Source: Phreatobacter stygius (GTDB taxonomy: Bacteria; Pseudomonadota; Alphaproteobacteria; Rhizobiales; Phreatobacteraceae). From it: a stretch of DNA of 64,000 nt. The stretch covers positions 6,746,873-6,810,872 of the forward strand of contig NZ_CP039690.1 in NCBI RefSeq assembly GCF_005144885.1, in the 5' to 3' direction. The translations under genes were made by a program, and so were the position numbers. The notes under the pieces are model-generated. The model searched no databases and was not told where the DNA came from. It saw only the letters and a list, made by a program, of their open reading frames with translations. Below are positions 1 through 9,441 of the stretch, piece after piece. Positions within the stretch are counted from its first letter, which is position 1. Each line of letters starts with the position of its first letter.

Positions 1-1685
1 ATCAGCGGCCGCTCGCGCAGCGGCGCCACGGTGAGCCCGAGGACCGCCACGGGCACGCCAATGAGCCTGAGCGGCGTCGACAGCATGGCAAGGCAGATCA
101 GCCCGATCGACAGAAGTCCCAGGGCGAGCGGTCCGAAGGTTGGAACCGCGACCTTGCCGCCGGGCCAGGACGCGACCCATTCGGCCACCCTGATGAACAG
201 GTCGATGCTCATCCCGGCCAGCGCCCAGACCGGCCGGTCGAGCCCGAGCGGCCAGAGCAGCAGCGCGATGATCTCCAGCGGCATGGTGAGGAATTCGACG
301 ATCGGCGCACCGAGCAGGTTTCCCGGCACGCCATAGAGCTGGATCTGGTTGAAGTGATAGGCCGCATAGGGCGTGGTCGCGAGCGAGGCGACGAACGAGC
401 TCATGGCGAGGCCGGCGACGCCGTTGCTGATCGCCAGCAGGGCGCGCCCGAAACCTCGCCTGTCGCCGGCATGGTGCTCGGCCCAGGGCCGCAGCATGGC
501 GTAACCGGAGACCAGCGCCAGCGTCGCGGCGAACGACATCTGGAAGCTCGGCCCGAGCAGGCTTTCCGGCGCCAGCGTGAGCACCAGCAGCGCGGCCAGC
601 GCCAAGGTCCTGAGCGTCAGCGCGCCGCGCCCCAGCATGACGCCGATCAGCACCACCGCGATCATGATCCAGGACCGCTGGGTGGCCACCTCGGCGCCGG
701 AAATGACGAGATAGCAGGTCGAGACGACAAGGGCTGCGAACGCCGCCCAGGCCTTGACCGGCCGGTTCAGCGCCAATGACGGAATGAGCGCCAGCGAGCC
801 GCGCACCGCGACGAACACCAGGGCCGCGACCAGAGCCATGTGAAAGCCGGAGATCGACAGGATGTGATAGGTGCCGGCCGCCCGCATCGCCTCGTTGAGC
901 CCCTCGGGAATGCCGTCGCGCTTGCCGGTGACCAGGGCATCGGCCACCGCCCCGGCATGGCCCGGAATGGCCGCGCGGATACGCTCGCTGATGGCCGAAC
1001 GAACCCGGTCGAGATGGGTCCTCAGTCGCACGCCGAGCGGCGCCTCGCCGAGCTCGATCCGCCTGACCTGGCCAATGACGAAGCCGCTGGCGCCGATGCC
1101 GTTGAAGAACGCGTCGCGGCCGAAATCATAAAGGCCGGGCCCGGGCGGATCCGCCGGCGGCCGAAGCCGGACCATCAGGCTGACCGCCGCGCCGGTCTGA
1201 ACACCGGTCGCCACCCGGCTGGTGACCCGCACCCGCTGCAGCGGCTGGGCGAGCGCCGGCTCGGCGCGGACGATGCGCAGGGTCAGCCGGTCACCGTTCT
1301 CGCGCCGTTCGAAGACTTCGACCCATCCCGAAATGGTCACCGAGCCGGTCTCGGCGCCCAGCACCGGATGGGCCGCGATCGCGGTGCGAGCGGTCGCGGC
1401 GGCAAAGCCGGCGGCGACCGAGGCAAGCGCCGTGGCGACCAGGAAGGCCAGGCGCCGGTCCCTGAAGCGATAGGCAAGCAGCGCCAAGAGGGCCGTCGCC
1501 ACGAAGGGCCCCCACAGGCTCGGCTCGTCGGCGGCCGAGAAATAGAGCAGGATTCCGGCGCCGTAGCCGACCGGCAGGAACAGGAAGGCCCGGCCGCGTT
1601 CCTGCTCCAGCGCCAGCCATCCGACGACCCGTTCTTTCAGGCCGTCGAACAGCGCGCCGAGACCGCCGGCAGCCGCCGGTCTCAC
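1..1685 (-). CDS. comEC: ComEC/Rec2 family DNA uptake channel protein, C-terminus cut by window edge
   Basis: Inner-membrane protein of the ComEC/Rec2 family, which moves single-stranded DNA across the cytoplasmic membrane in competent cells. At least 561 codons are present and the frame is still open at base 1. The N-terminal part has membrane segments and the ComEC N-terminal domain. The competence domain follows, with the family motif YHILSISGFHMAL and then several hydrophobic helices. The GTG at 1685 (VRPAAAGG...) is the first usable start after an in-frame TGA about 40 bases upstream. It is divergent from gltX; in many relatives lexA lies in this gap, but no lexA is seen. The usual C-terminal metallo-beta-lactamase-like domain, if present, would be outside the window. 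Confidence 0.85.
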   Translation of the reverse strand, partial: MRPAAAGGLGALFDGLKERVVGWLALEQERGRAFLFLPVGYGAGILLYFSAADEPSLWGPFVATALLALLAYRFRDRRLAFLVATALASVAAGFAAATARTAIAAHPVLGAETGSVTISGWVEVFERRENGDRLTLRIVRAEPALAQPLQRVRVTSRVATGVQTGAAVSLMVRLRPPADPPGPGLYDFGRDAFFNGIGASGFVIGQVRRIELGEAPLGVRLRTHLDRVRSAISERIRAAIPGHAGAVADALVTGKRDGIPEGLNEAMRAAGTYHILSISGFHMALVAALVFVAVRGSLALIPSLALNRPVKAWAAFAALVVSTCYLVISGAEVATQRSWIMIAVVLIGVMLGRGALTLRTLALAALLVLTLAPESLLGPSFQMSFAATLALVSGYAMLRPWAEHHAGDRRGFGRALLAISNGVAGLAMSSFVASLATTPYAAYHFNQIQLYGVPGNLLGAPIVEFLTMPLEIIALLLWPLGLDRPVWALAGMSIDLFIRVAEWVASWPGGKVAVPTFGPLALGLLSIGLICLAMLSTPLRLIGVPVAVLGLTVAPLRERPL

Positions 1686-1884
1686 GCCCTGCCCGATCGC
1701 CGCGGCGATTGCTTGCGCGCGCGCCCTCACGTCAGCCCCCTCGGCTGGTTGTTCGCCGCCTTCGCGCCGCCACAAAGGGCAGGCAATCGCGGTTCCCCAA
1801 ACCGTGCCGGGCGTGCTACAGCCACGCCCCTCGCGATATCAAGACTATCGCGAGCCCGCGCACTCTGTCGTCCTCGGATGAATC

Positions 1885-3303
1885 ATGACGGTCGTCTCCC
1901 GCTTCGCCCCCTCCCCGACCGGCTTCCTGCACATTGGCGGCGCCCGTACCGCGCTGTTCAATTGGCTTTATGCCAAGAAGACCGGCGGCAAGATGCTGCT
2001 GCGGATCGAGGATACCGACCGCCAGCGGTCGACCCAGGAGGCCATTGGCGCGATCCTGGACGGGCTGTCCTGGCTCGGCCTCGCCTGGGACGACCAGACG
2101 ATCTACCAGTTCTCGCGCGCCGAGCGGCACGCGGCGGTGGCCCGTGAACTCCTGGCCGCCGGCAGGGCCTATCATTGCTACGCGACGCCGGAGGAGCTCG
2201 ACGCCATGCGCGAGCTCGCCATGAAGGAAGGCCGGCCGCCGCGTTATGACGGCCGCTGGCGCGACCGTGATCCGTCCGAAGCGCCGGCCGGCGTCAAGCC
2301 GGTGATCCGCCTCAGGGCGCGCCAGGACGGCGAGACTGTCGTCAACGACCTCGTCCAGGGCCGCGTGGTGATCCCCAACAAGGATCTCGACGACCTGGTG
2401 CTGCTGCGTTCCGACGGCACGCCGACCTATATGCATGCCGTCGTCGTCGACGACCATGACATGGGCATCACCCATGTCATTCGCGGCGTCGACCACCTGA
2501 CGAATGCCGCCCGCCAGACCCAGATCTACGAGGCGCTGGGCTGGCACGTCCCGGCCATGGCCCATATCCCGCTGATCCACGGGCCTGATGGGGCGAAACT
2601 GTCGAAGCGGCACGGCGCGCTCGGCGTCGACGCCTATCGGGCCATGGGCTATTTGCCGGAGGCGCTGCGCAATTACCTGGTGCGGCTCGGCTGGAGCCAT
2701 GGCGACCAGGAGATCTTCTCGACCGAAGAGATGATCGAGGCCTTCGACCTGTCGTCGGTTGGCCGGTCGGCGGCGCGCTTCGACTTCGCCAAGCTCGAAG
2801 CGACCAACGGCCACTATATCCGCAACGCCGACGATGCCAGGCTGATGCAGGCGATCGACGACGTCCTGCCCCATATCCCGCAGGGCGCCGAGATCGCCGC
2901 GAGCCTGACGCCGGCGGCCCGCGCGCAGCTCCTGAAAGCCATGCCCGGCCTGAAGGAGCGCGCCAAGACCGTGCTCGAGCTGATCGACGGCGCGGCCTTC
3001 ATCACCGCCAGGCGGCCGCTGCCGATGGAAGACAAGGCGGCGGCGATCCTCACCGGCGACGCGCGCGCCCATCTCGCGGCGATCCACCAGCGGCTCGCCG
3101 CCCTGCCGGAATGGTCGGCCCAGGCGGCGGATGCGGCGGTGCGCGCAGAGGTCGATGCCAAAGGTGTGAAGCTCGGCGCACTGGCCCAGCCGTTGCGCGT
3201 GGCGCTCACCGGACGTACCACGTCACCTGGGATTTTCGACGTGCTCGATGTGCTCGGCCGCGACGAAAGCCTGGCCCGGATCGCGGATCAAGCGATCGGC
3301 TGA
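1885..3303 (+). CDS. gltX: Glutamyl-tRNA synthetase
   Basis: Class I aminoacyl-tRNA synthetase that charges tRNA-Glu in the cytoplasm. The protein is 472 aa, normal for the family. The HIGH-type motif is HIGG at residues 16-19 after FAPSPTG, and the KMSKS-type motif is KLSKR at 238-242. The C-terminal half is the helical anticodon-binding region. Alphaproteobacteria often carry two GluRS paralogues, one of which may also charge tRNA-Gln; the sequence alone does not say which this is. It is transcribed alone, divergent from comEC, with about 190 bases before gltA. Confidence 0.96.
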   Translation: MTVVSRFAPSPTGFLHIGGARTALFNWLYAKKTGGKMLLRIEDTDRQRSTQEAIGAILDGLSWLGLAWDDQTIYQFSRAERHAAVARELLAAGRAYHCYATPEELDAMRELAMKEGRPPRYDGRWRDRDPSEAPAGVKPVIRLRARQDGETVVNDLVQGRVVIPNKDLDDLVLLRSDGTPTYMHAVVVDDHDMGITHVIRGVDHLTNAARQTQIYEALGWHVPAMAHIPLIHGPDGAKLSKRHGALGVDAYRAMGYLPEALRNYLVRLGWSHGDQEIFSTEEMIEAFDLSSVGRSAARFDFAKLEATNGHYIRNADDARLMQAIDDVLPHIPQGAEIAASLTPAARAQLLKAMPGLKERAKTVLELIDGAAFITARRPLPMEDKAAAILTGDARAHLAAIHQRLAALPEWSAQAADAAVRAEVDAKGVKLGALAQPLRVALTGRTTSPGIFDVLDVLGRDESLARIADQAIG

Positions 3304-3438
3304 TCCGGACCTCCTGGCACGCGCCAAAACGCCGGTCTTATACCTGCGTCGTAGGTAGTTCTCACGCGGGGGACCGGCGCTTGCCGGCCTTTCAAAAAGG
3401 GGCTATCGGATCGGGCATAGCCCGTCGGCTGGCCGGAC

Positions 3439-3467
3439 TTGGTCATTTCGCGCGTGCACACCATAAT
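3439..3467 (+). promoter_or_regulatory. Sigma-70-type promoter of gltA
   Basis: A TTGGTC -35 hexamer at 3439-3444 and a CATAAT -10 hexamer at 3462-3467 are separated by 17 bases. They lie 26 bases upstream of the gltA ATG, so the leader would be only about 20 bases. A ribosome site (AAGAGG, about 3482-3487) follows. This is pattern reading; no transcript data were available. Confidence 0.6.
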
Positions 3468-3493
3468 CGTTGTGGAAATTCAAGAGGTTGCCC

Positions 3494-4792
3494 ATGTCCG
3501 CCAGCGCTAAGTCGGCCACATTGACCTTCGGCGACAAGACGGTGCAGTTCCCGGTTTCCGACGGAACGATCGGCCCTTCGACGGTCGATATCGCCAAGCT
3601 TTATGCCCAGACCGGCATGTTCACCTACGATCCCGGCTTCACCTCGACCGCAAGCTGCGAGAGCCAGATCACCTATATCGACGGCGACGAGGGCGTCCTG
3701 CTCTATCGCGGCTACCCGATCGAGCAGCTCGCCGAGCACGGCGACTTCCTCGAATCCTGCTATCTGCTGCTCTACGGGGAGTTGCCGACGGCTGCCCAGA
3801 AGGCCGATTTCGACTATCGCGTCACGCGCCACACCATGGTGCACGACCAGATGTCGCGCTTCTTCCAGGGCTTCCGGCGCGACGCCCATCCGATGGCCGT
3901 GATGGTCGCCGCCGTCGGCGCGCTGTCGGCCTTCTATCATGACTCGCTCGACATCGCCGATCCGCACCAGCGCATGGTGTCGTCGATCCGCCTGATCGCC
4001 AAGCTGCCGACCCTGTCGGCCATGGCCTATAAATACACGATCGGCCAGCCCTTCGTGTATCCGCAGAACAATCTCGACTACTCGTCGAACTTCCTGAACA
4101 TGTGCTTCGCCGTGCCGGCCGAGGACTACAAGCCGAACCCGGTGCTCGCCCGCGCCATGGATCGCATCTTCATCCTGCATGCCGATCATGAGCAGAACGC
4201 ATCGACCTCGACCGTGCGCCTTGCCGGCTCGTCGGGCGCCAATCCCTTCGCCTGTATCGCGGCCGGCATTGCCTGCCTCTGGGGCCCCGCCCATGGCGGC
4301 GCCAACGAAGCCGCGCTGAAGATGCTCGGCGAGATCGGCCATGTCGACAACATCCCGAAATTCATCGCCAAGGCCAAGGACAAGAACGATCCGTTCCGCC
4401 TGATGGGCTTCGGCCACCGGGTCTACAAGAACTATGACCCGCGCGCCAAGATCATGCAGAAGACCTGCCATGAGGTGCTCAGCGAACTCGGCATCAAGGA
4501 CGACCCGCTGTTGGACGTCGCGATCGAGCTCGAGCGCATCGCCCTGCATGACGACTATTTCATCGAGAAGAAGCTCTATCCGAATATCGACTTCTATTCG
4601 GGCATCACGCTGAAGGCGATGGGCTTCCCGACCACCATGTTCACCGTGCTGTTCGCGCTCGCCCGCACCGCCGGCTGGATCGCCCAGTGGAAAGAAATGA
4701 TCGAGGATCCCGAGCAGAAGATCGGCCGGCCGCGCCAGCTCTATACCGGCGCCTCGCGCCGCGACTTCGTGCCGATCTCCCGGCGGAAGTGA
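3494..4792 (+). CDS. gltA: Citrate synthase (type II)
   Basis: Condenses acetyl-CoA and oxaloacetate to citrate at the entry of the TCA cycle. The protein is 432 aa when started at ATG 3494, which follows an AAGAGG ribosome site; a TTG eight codons upstream is less likely. The N-terminal beta-rich extension of the hexameric bacterial type is present. Active-site blocks are [10 protein letters not shown] (His229, His232) and [14 protein letters not shown] (catalytic His308), with NIDFYSG further on carrying the catalytic Asp. It has its own promoter and a strong terminator. Confidence 0.97.
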   Translation: MSASAKSATLTFGDKTVQFPVSDGTIGPSTVDIAKLYAQTGMFTYDPGFTSTASCESQITYIDGDEGVLLYRGYPIEQLAEHGDFLESCYLLLYGELPTAAQKADFDYRVTRHTMVHDQMSRFFQGFRRDAHPMAVMVAAVGALSAFYHDSLDIADPHQRMVSSIRLIAKLPTLSAMAYKYTIGQPFVYPQNNLDYSSNFLNMCFAVPAEDYKPNPVLARAMDRIFILHADHEQNASTSTVRLAGSSGANPFACIAAGIACLWGPAHGGANEAALKMLGEIGHVDNIPKFIAKAKDKNDPFRLMGFGHRVYKNYDPRAKIMQKTCHEVLSELGIKDDPLLDVAIELERIALHDDYFIEKKLYPNIDFYSGITLKAMGFPTTMFTVLFALARTAGWIAQWKEMIEDPEQKIGRPRQLYTGASRRDFVPISRRK

Positions 4793-4820
4793 CCTTGAGC
4801 CGACTAAGCATGGCATTGAA

Positions 4821-4846
4821 CGGGGCGCTTCGGGCGCCCCGTTTTC
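4821..4846 (+). terminator. Rho-independent terminator of gltA
   Basis: A perfect 8-bp stem CGGGGCGC / GCGCCCCG with a TTCGG loop is followed by GTTTT. It sits 28 bases after the gltA stop and between the convergent gltA and lpxB genes. The reverse strand lacks a good T-run, so it mainly serves gltA. Confidence 0.88.
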
Positions 4847-4876
4847 ATTTCGAGGCGATCAGGCTCCAAGAATGTC

Positions 4877-6076
4877 TCAGGCCGCGGCGCGTCCCGCGCC
4901 GGCCGGCCGCCTGGCCTCGATCGTCTCGAGCACGACCTTGGCTGCCCTCAGACTGGGGTCCTCGCCGTCAAAAGCCATGATGGCGTCGAGCCTTGCAAAG
5001 GCGTCGAGCTGGCTCCGGCGCTCCGGCGTGTCGGCGATGACTGCGGCCAGCGCCGGCGCGACGGTTTCGACCGAGCCGTATTCCTGCAGGAACTCCGGCA
5101 CGACGCTCTCGCCGAGCACCAGATTGGCCAGCACCGCGGTCTCCGCCGTGATCAGCCGGCGTGCGATCTGCGCCTCGAGCCACCCCGTGCGATAGGCCAC
5201 CACCTGGGGAATGCCGGCCACCGCCAGCTCCAGCGTGACGGTGCCCGAACAGGCGAGCGCCGCGCGCGCGGTGCGGAAGGCCTCGAACTTCTCGGCCTCG
5301 GTATCGACGACACGTGGCTTGACCGGCCAGTCGGCAATGGTCTGGTCGATCAATCCGCGCAGATGCGGCACCGCCGGCAGCACCAGGTCCATCGGCCCGA
5401 GCATGTCCTGGACCTTCGCCAGGGTGCCGGCGAAGAGCGGCGACAGGCGCTGGATTTCCAGCCGCCGGCTGCCGGGCAGCACCAGCACGCGCGGCGGGGC
5501 TGCCGTGCGGCGCGCCTGTTCGGCGGCGTTTGGCCTGATATCGGCAATACGCTCGGAAATCGGGTGGCCGACATAGGTGGTCGGCGGACCGCCGAGCCTG
5601 GCGTGGATCGCCGGCTCGAACGGCAGCAGCGCCAGGAGATGATCGACATAGGCGCGCATCTCCTTGGCGCGCCGCGGCCGCCAGGCCCAGACCGTCGGGG
5701 AGACATAGAAGACGGTCGGAATATCCGGCCGGATCTTGCGGATGGCCCGGCCGACCCGCCGGTTGAACCCCGGACAATCGATCAGCACCAGGACGTCGGG
5801 CGGGTTGGCATTCAAGGCTTCGACGGTCTCGCGCACCCGGCGCAGGATGGTCGGGATATGCGCGATGATCGAGGTGATGCCGAACAGGGCGATCTCCGAC
5901 ATCGGAAAGCGCGAGGCAAGCCCGCGGGTGGCCATGCGCGGGCCGCCGACGCCGCGAAAGCGGGCGCCGCCCGGTGTCAGCTTCGACAGGGCATCCATCA
6001 GCTGGGCGCCAAGCTGGTCGCCGGATTCCTCGCCGGCGATCACGAAGACATCGAGCGGGCGGGACGTCTCAGCCAT
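4877..6076 (-). CDS. lpxB: Lipid-A-disaccharide synthase
   Basis: GT19 glycosyltransferase that joins UDP-2,3-diacylglucosamine and lipid X to form the lipid A disaccharide, at the inner face of the cytoplasmic membrane. The protein is 399 aa from ATG 6076 (MAETSRPLDVFVIAGEESGD). A GTG eight codons upstream is possible but would overlap lpxI more. The N-terminal GEESGD loop and the C-terminal nucleotide-sugar half (SGTVTLELA) are typical. The start overlaps the lpxI stop by eight bases, so the two are translationally coupled. It is the last gene of the envelope block. Confidence 0.95.
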   Translation of the reverse strand: MAETSRPLDVFVIAGEESGDQLGAQLMDALSKLTPGGARFRGVGGPRMATRGLASRFPMSEIALFGITSIIAHIPTILRRVRETVEALNANPPDVLVLIDCPGFNRRVGRAIRKIRPDIPTVFYVSPTVWAWRPRRAKEMRAYVDHLLALLPFEPAIHARLGGPPTTYVGHPISERIADIRPNAAEQARRTAAPPRVLVLPGSRRLEIQRLSPLFAGTLAKVQDMLGPMDLVLPAVPHLRGLIDQTIADWPVKPRVVDTEAEKFEAFRTARAALACSGTVTLELAVAGIPQVVAYRTGWLEAQIARRLITAETAVLANLVLGESVVPEFLQEYGSVETVAPALAAVIADTPERRSQLDAFARLDAIMAFDGEDPSLRAAKVVLETIEARRPAGAGRAAA

Positions 6077-6974
6077 GGGCGCGCTCTTCGGCGTCGACAC
6101 CGACCACGAACAGGTCGTGCTTGTCGGCGAGCCGGACGATCTCCTGGGGTTCGACCATCAGCGTCGAACCGGCGACCACGGCAATGCCGCGCAGGCCCGC
6201 CGCCGCGGCCTTCTCGACGGTTGCCGGACCAATGGCCGGCATGTCGATGCGGTGATCCTGATTGGGTTTCGGCGCCTTGACCAGGATGCCGCTATTGCCG
6301 GTCCATTTCAGCCGGCCCGAGGCGCGCATCGCGGCGCAGCGCTCGAGCATGCCGTCGGTGCCCTCCGCGCCCTCCACCGCCACGACGCGTTTCGCGCCGA
6401 TGATCATGCCCTGGCCGACATCGTAGGGACCGAGCGCGCGGATCGCCGCCAGGGCCTGGCTGATATCGACGAGGTCCTGGTGGTTCGGCACCCGCCGCGC
6501 CAGCGGCCCGACCGGCATCAGCAGCTCGGGCGCAACCTCTTGTGCCGCCAGCAGCCGAAAGCCCTGGCGTTCGAACAGGCCGGCGACGCCGCGCAGCAGA
6601 TGGTCGTCGCCGCCACGATAGAGCTTCAGCATCTCCGGCAGGATGCGCAGCGCGCCGATATCCGGTACGGTGGTCCAGAGGTTGGGACGCACCAGCGAGC
6701 CGATGAAGACGAGGTCGCGGCAGCCGGCGCGCCGCGCGGCCCGGAGCATGGCGCCGAACCGGCCGATGCCGACCCAGGCATGCGGGTAGGCCTCCATCTC
6801 CGGCCCGGCTATGTCTTTGAGCAGAATACCGAAAACCGGCCGGCCCTGGCTGGTTGCGGCCTTGGCCAAGGCCAGCGGAAACCGGCCGGCGCCGGCAATG
6901 ATGCCGAGCGGCGCAGCCGTTCCGGCCGGCCCGGTGGCGCCGGCAGGCAGATCGTTGGTTTCGGTTTGCGGCAT
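6069..6974 (-). CDS. lpxI: UDP-2,3-diacylglucosamine pyrophosphatase LpxI
   Basis: LpxI-type hydrolase (formerly DUF1009) that cleaves UDP-2,3-diacylglucosamine to lipid X and UMP. It replaces LpxH in alphaproteobacteria. The protein is 301 aa from ATG 6974 (MPQTETND). A TTG at 7010 in the same frame would add twelve residues, but ATG is preferred because the conserved region only begins at LGIIAGAGRFPLALA. The C-terminal catalytic part (DMPAIGPATVEKAAAAGL) is intact. It lies between lpxA and lpxB, the order usual in this group. Confidence 0.94.
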   Translation of the reverse strand: MPQTETNDLPAGATGPAGTAAPLGIIAGAGRFPLALAKAATSQGRPVFGILLKDIAGPEMEAYPHAWVGIGRFGAMLRAARRAGCRDLVFIGSLVRPNLWTTVPDIGALRILPEMLKLYRGGDDHLLRGVAGLFERQGFRLLAAQEVAPELLMPVGPLARRVPNHQDLVDISQALAAIRALGPYDVGQGMIIGAKRVVAVEGAEGTDGMLERCAAMRASGRLKWTGNSGILVKAPKPNQDHRIDMPAIGPATVEKAAAAGLRGIAVVAGSTLMVEPQEIVRLADKHDLFVVGVDAEERAHG

Positions 6975-7021
6975 CGTCGTCACGCCAACCGGTTCACGTC
7001 TTGTCGCCAAAGGCCGGGCCG

Positions 7022-7858
7022 TCAGTCATCGGCCCCGACCACCCGCGTCTTCTTCGGCGCCGCCATCATGACCGAGCGCCGGCCGCCAGCCTCGATGAAG
7101 CCGATCAGGCGACCGGCGGCGGGGTGATCGCGATAGGTCGCGGTGGCCTCGGCCAGCCGGTCGGCAAAGGTGCCGGGCCCATAGAACAGGGTCTCGTAGC
7201 AGGCGCGCACCATCTTCACGTCGTCGCGCGAATAGCCGCGACGCTTCATGCCGACCACGTTGAGCCCGATCAGCTCGCCGGATACGCCATTGGCGCCGAA
7301 GGCCATGCCGAAGGGAATGACGTCGTCCTTGGCGCCGGTCAGGCCACCGACCATGGCGAAATCACCGATCCGGGTGAACTGGTGCACCGCGCAAAGGCCG
7401 CCGAGAAAGACGAAATCGCCGACGCTGACATGGCCGCCGAGCGTCGCCGCATTGGCGAAGACGACATTGTTGCCAACCCGGCAATCATGCGCGACATGGG
7501 CATAGGCCATCAGGAAGCAATGGTCGCCGATGCTGGTCAGGCCGGTCTTGGGCGTGCCGCGATTGATCGTCACGCTTTCGCGGATGATGCAATTTTCGCC
7601 GATCGTCAGGCGGGTCGGCTCGCCCTTGTAGGACAGGTCCTGCGGCGGCCCGCCGATCGCCGCGAAAGGATGGATCTGGCAGCCCGCGCCAATGCTGGTG
7701 TGGCCGGAGACATTGACATGGGCATGCAGCGTCACGCCGTCGCCGAGCTCGACATCCGGTCCGACGACACAGAACGGGCCGATCGTCACCCCCGTCCCGA
7801 TCCGGGCCGTCGGCGCGACATGCGCCAGCGGGTCGACGATGACAGGCTTATCGGTCAT
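7022..7858 (-). CDS. lpxA: UDP-N-acetylglucosamine O-acyltransferase
   Basis: First enzyme of lipid A synthesis; it moves a 3-hydroxyacyl chain from ACP to the 3-OH of UDP-GlcNAc. The protein is 278 aa from ATG 7858; a TTG at 7870 that overlaps the fabZ stop is the alternative. The N-terminal half is a left-handed beta-helix of hexapeptide repeats (starting VDPLAHVAPTARIG). The catalytic His lies in AHVAHDCRVG, and the C-terminal helical domain is complete. It sits eight bases behind fabZ. Confidence 0.96.
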   Translation of the reverse strand: MTDKPVIVDPLAHVAPTARIGTGVTIGPFCVVGPDVELGDGVTLHAHVNVSGHTSIGAGCQIHPFAAIGGPPQDLSYKGEPTRLTIGENCIIRESVTINRGTPKTGLTSIGDHCFLMAYAHVAHDCRVGNNVVFANAATLGGHVSVGDFVFLGGLCAVHQFTRIGDFAMVGGLTGAKDDVIPFGMAFGANGVSGELIGLNVVGMKRRGYSRDDVKMVRACYETLFYGPGTFADRLAEATATYRDHPAAGRLIGFIEAGGRRSVMMAAPKKTRVVGADD

Positions 7859-7866
7859 GGGGGTGC

Positions 7867-8322
7867 TCAAGCGTCGGCCAGCATGGCGGACAATTCGGCT
7901 TCCGCGACCAGCTTGCCCTCGACGAAGGCCTCGCCGCGATAGAACCAGATGTTCCGCTTCTTGGCGAATTTGGTCATGTGATATTCGACGACGTCGCCGG
8001 GGATCACCGGTTTGCGGAACTTGACCTTGTCGATGGTCATGAAGAAGACGAGCTTGCCGGCGCCGCCGCCCTGGGTCAGCAAGGCCAGGACCCCGCCGGT
8101 CTGCGCCATGCCTTCGATCATCAGCACGCCGGGCATGATCGGGTTGCCCGGAAAATGGCCCATGAACTGCGGCTCGTTGGCGCTGACATTCTTGATGCCG
8201 ATGCCGAATTCGTCGCCGCGGATCTTGATGACCTTGTCGATCAAGAGAAACGGATAGCGGTGCGGCAGCACGCTCATCAGCTTCTGGATACCGGCAGAAT
8301 CAATGCTGGTCGTGTCGTTCAT
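7867..8322 (-). CDS. fabZ: 3-hydroxyacyl-ACP dehydratase FabZ
   Basis: Hot-dog-fold dehydratase of the fatty acid elongation cycle, acting on 3-hydroxyacyl-ACP. The protein is 151 aa from ATG 8322 (MNDTTSID). The catalytic His is in [11 protein letters not shown] and the catalytic Glu in [15 protein letters not shown]. It competes with LpxA and LpxD for 3-hydroxyacyl-ACP, which explains its place between lpxD and lpxA. Confidence 0.96.
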   Translation of the reverse strand: MNDTTSIDSAGIQKLMSVLPHRYPFLLIDKVIKIRGDEFGIGIKNVSANEPQFMGHFPGNPIMPGVLMIEGMAQTGGVLALLTQGGGAGKLVFFMTIDKVKFRKPVIPGDVVEYHMTKFAKKRNIWFYRGEAFVEGKLVAEAELSAMLADA

Positions 8323-8350
8323 CGCCTGAAACCTCGGCTTTCCAAGCCCG

Positions 8351-9391
8351 TCAATCTGTCTGCTTGGCGCGCGAGAGCCGCTCCAGGGTGGCGATCTCAC
8401 GGAACCAGTCCTTGACCGGTTTTGCCGGCCTGCCGCCCCAGCGCGCGCCCGCGGGCACGTCGTCCTTGACCACCGATGTCGCGGCGATCTGCGCGCCCGA
8501 GCCGATCACCGCGTGGTTGTTGACCCCGACCTGCCCGCCCAGCATGACGAAATCTCCGAGCGTCGCCGATCCGGAAATCCCGACCTGGCTGACGATGATG
8601 CAATGCCGTCCGATGGCGACGTTGTGCGCGATCTGCACGAGATTGTCGATCTTGGTGCCTTCGCCGATCACCGTGTCGCGGATATGGCCGCGATCAATGG
8701 TCGAATTGGCGCCGATCTCGACATCATCCTGCACGATGACCCGGCCGATCTGCGGGATCTTGGTGTGGCCGCTCGCGCCCGGCTGAAAACCGAAGCCGTC
8801 CTGGCCGATCCGCACCCCGGCATGCAGGATCACCCGATTGCCGATCAGCGCGTGGACCACCGAAGCGCCCGGCCCGACCGCGCCGTCGCGGCCGATGCGC
8901 ACGCCGGGGCCGATGATCGCGCTGGCCGCGATGATCGTTCCCGTCCCGACTTCCGCGCCGGGGCCGATGACCGCGCCGGGATCGACAATGACGCCGGCTT
9001 CGAGCTTGGCGGTCGGATGAATGATGGCGCCCGGCGAAATGCCTTGGGCACCGAACATCGATTGCGGCCGGAGCGCCGCCGGGAACATCTTGCGGGTCAC
9101 CGAAACGAAGGCGGCATGCGGATAACCGACGACGATCGCGACCGTGCTCGCCGGCACCTTGTCGCGATGCCGTTCGGTGACCAGGCAGGCAGCCGCCCGG
9201 GTCGCCGCCAGTTGATCGGCATATTTCGGATTGTCGAGAAAGGTCAGGTCGGCCGGGCCGGCATCGGCCAGCGCGGCAACGCCGTCGAGCCGTCGGTCGG
9301 CGCCGGCCGGCCCGAGCTGGGCTTTCAGAAAAGCCGCGACCGAGGCGACGGTCATCGCCTCGGTCGGAGTGAAGAAAATCGGGTCCGTCAT
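8351..9391 (-). CDS. lpxD: UDP-3-O-(3-hydroxyacyl)glucosamine N-acyltransferase
   Basis: Adds the second, amide-linked 3-hydroxyacyl chain in lipid A synthesis. The protein is 346 aa from ATG 9391 ([16 protein letters not shown]). It has an N-terminal uridine-binding domain, a long hexapeptide-repeat beta-helix from about residue 100, and the catalytic His region [17 protein letters not shown]-terminal helix ([12 protein letters not shown]) closes the protein. The frame stays open well upstream of 9391, but that stretch belongs to the antisense side of bamA and has no family similarity. Confidence 0.95.
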   Translation of the reverse strand: MTDPIFFTPTEAMTVASVAAFLKAQLGPAGADRRLDGVAALADAGPADLTFLDNPKYADQLAATRAAACLVTERHRDKVPASTVAIVVGYPHAAFVSVTRKMFPAALRPQSMFGAQGISPGAIIHPTAKLEAGVIVDPGAVIGPGAEVGTGTIIAASAIIGPGVRIGRDGAVGPGASVVHALIGNRVILHAGVRIGQDGFGFQPGASGHTKIPQIGRVIVQDDVEIGANSTIDRGHIRDTVIGEGTKIDNLVQIAHNVAIGRHCIIVSQVGISGSATLGDFVMLGGQVGVNNHAVIGSGAQIAATSVVKDDVPAGARWGGRPAKPVKDWFREIATLERLSRAKQTD

Positions 9392-9441
9392 GATCAGCCT
9401 GCTTGCGATCTCCCCGCCCCGTCTGCACGGGACGCGGTGGA

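Noticed and set aside
1686-1884. lexA between comEC and gltX, as in many relatives
   Set aside because: No coding sequence fits in the 199-base gap.
840-2147. Long open frame on the plus strand across comEC and gltX
   Set aside because: It is antisense to ComEC and out of frame with GltX; the translation is Arg/Gly/Pro-rich without family features, a common effect of high GC.
3374-3391. Terminator behind gltX (CCGGC/GCCGG hairpin)
   Set aside because: Only a five-base stem and a weak T-run; not enough to call.
5363-7127. Long plus-strand frames over lpxB and lpxI
   Set aside because: Antisense shadows of well-supported lipid A genes; composition (His, Arg, Gln, Asp-rich) is that of reverse-complement coding DNA.
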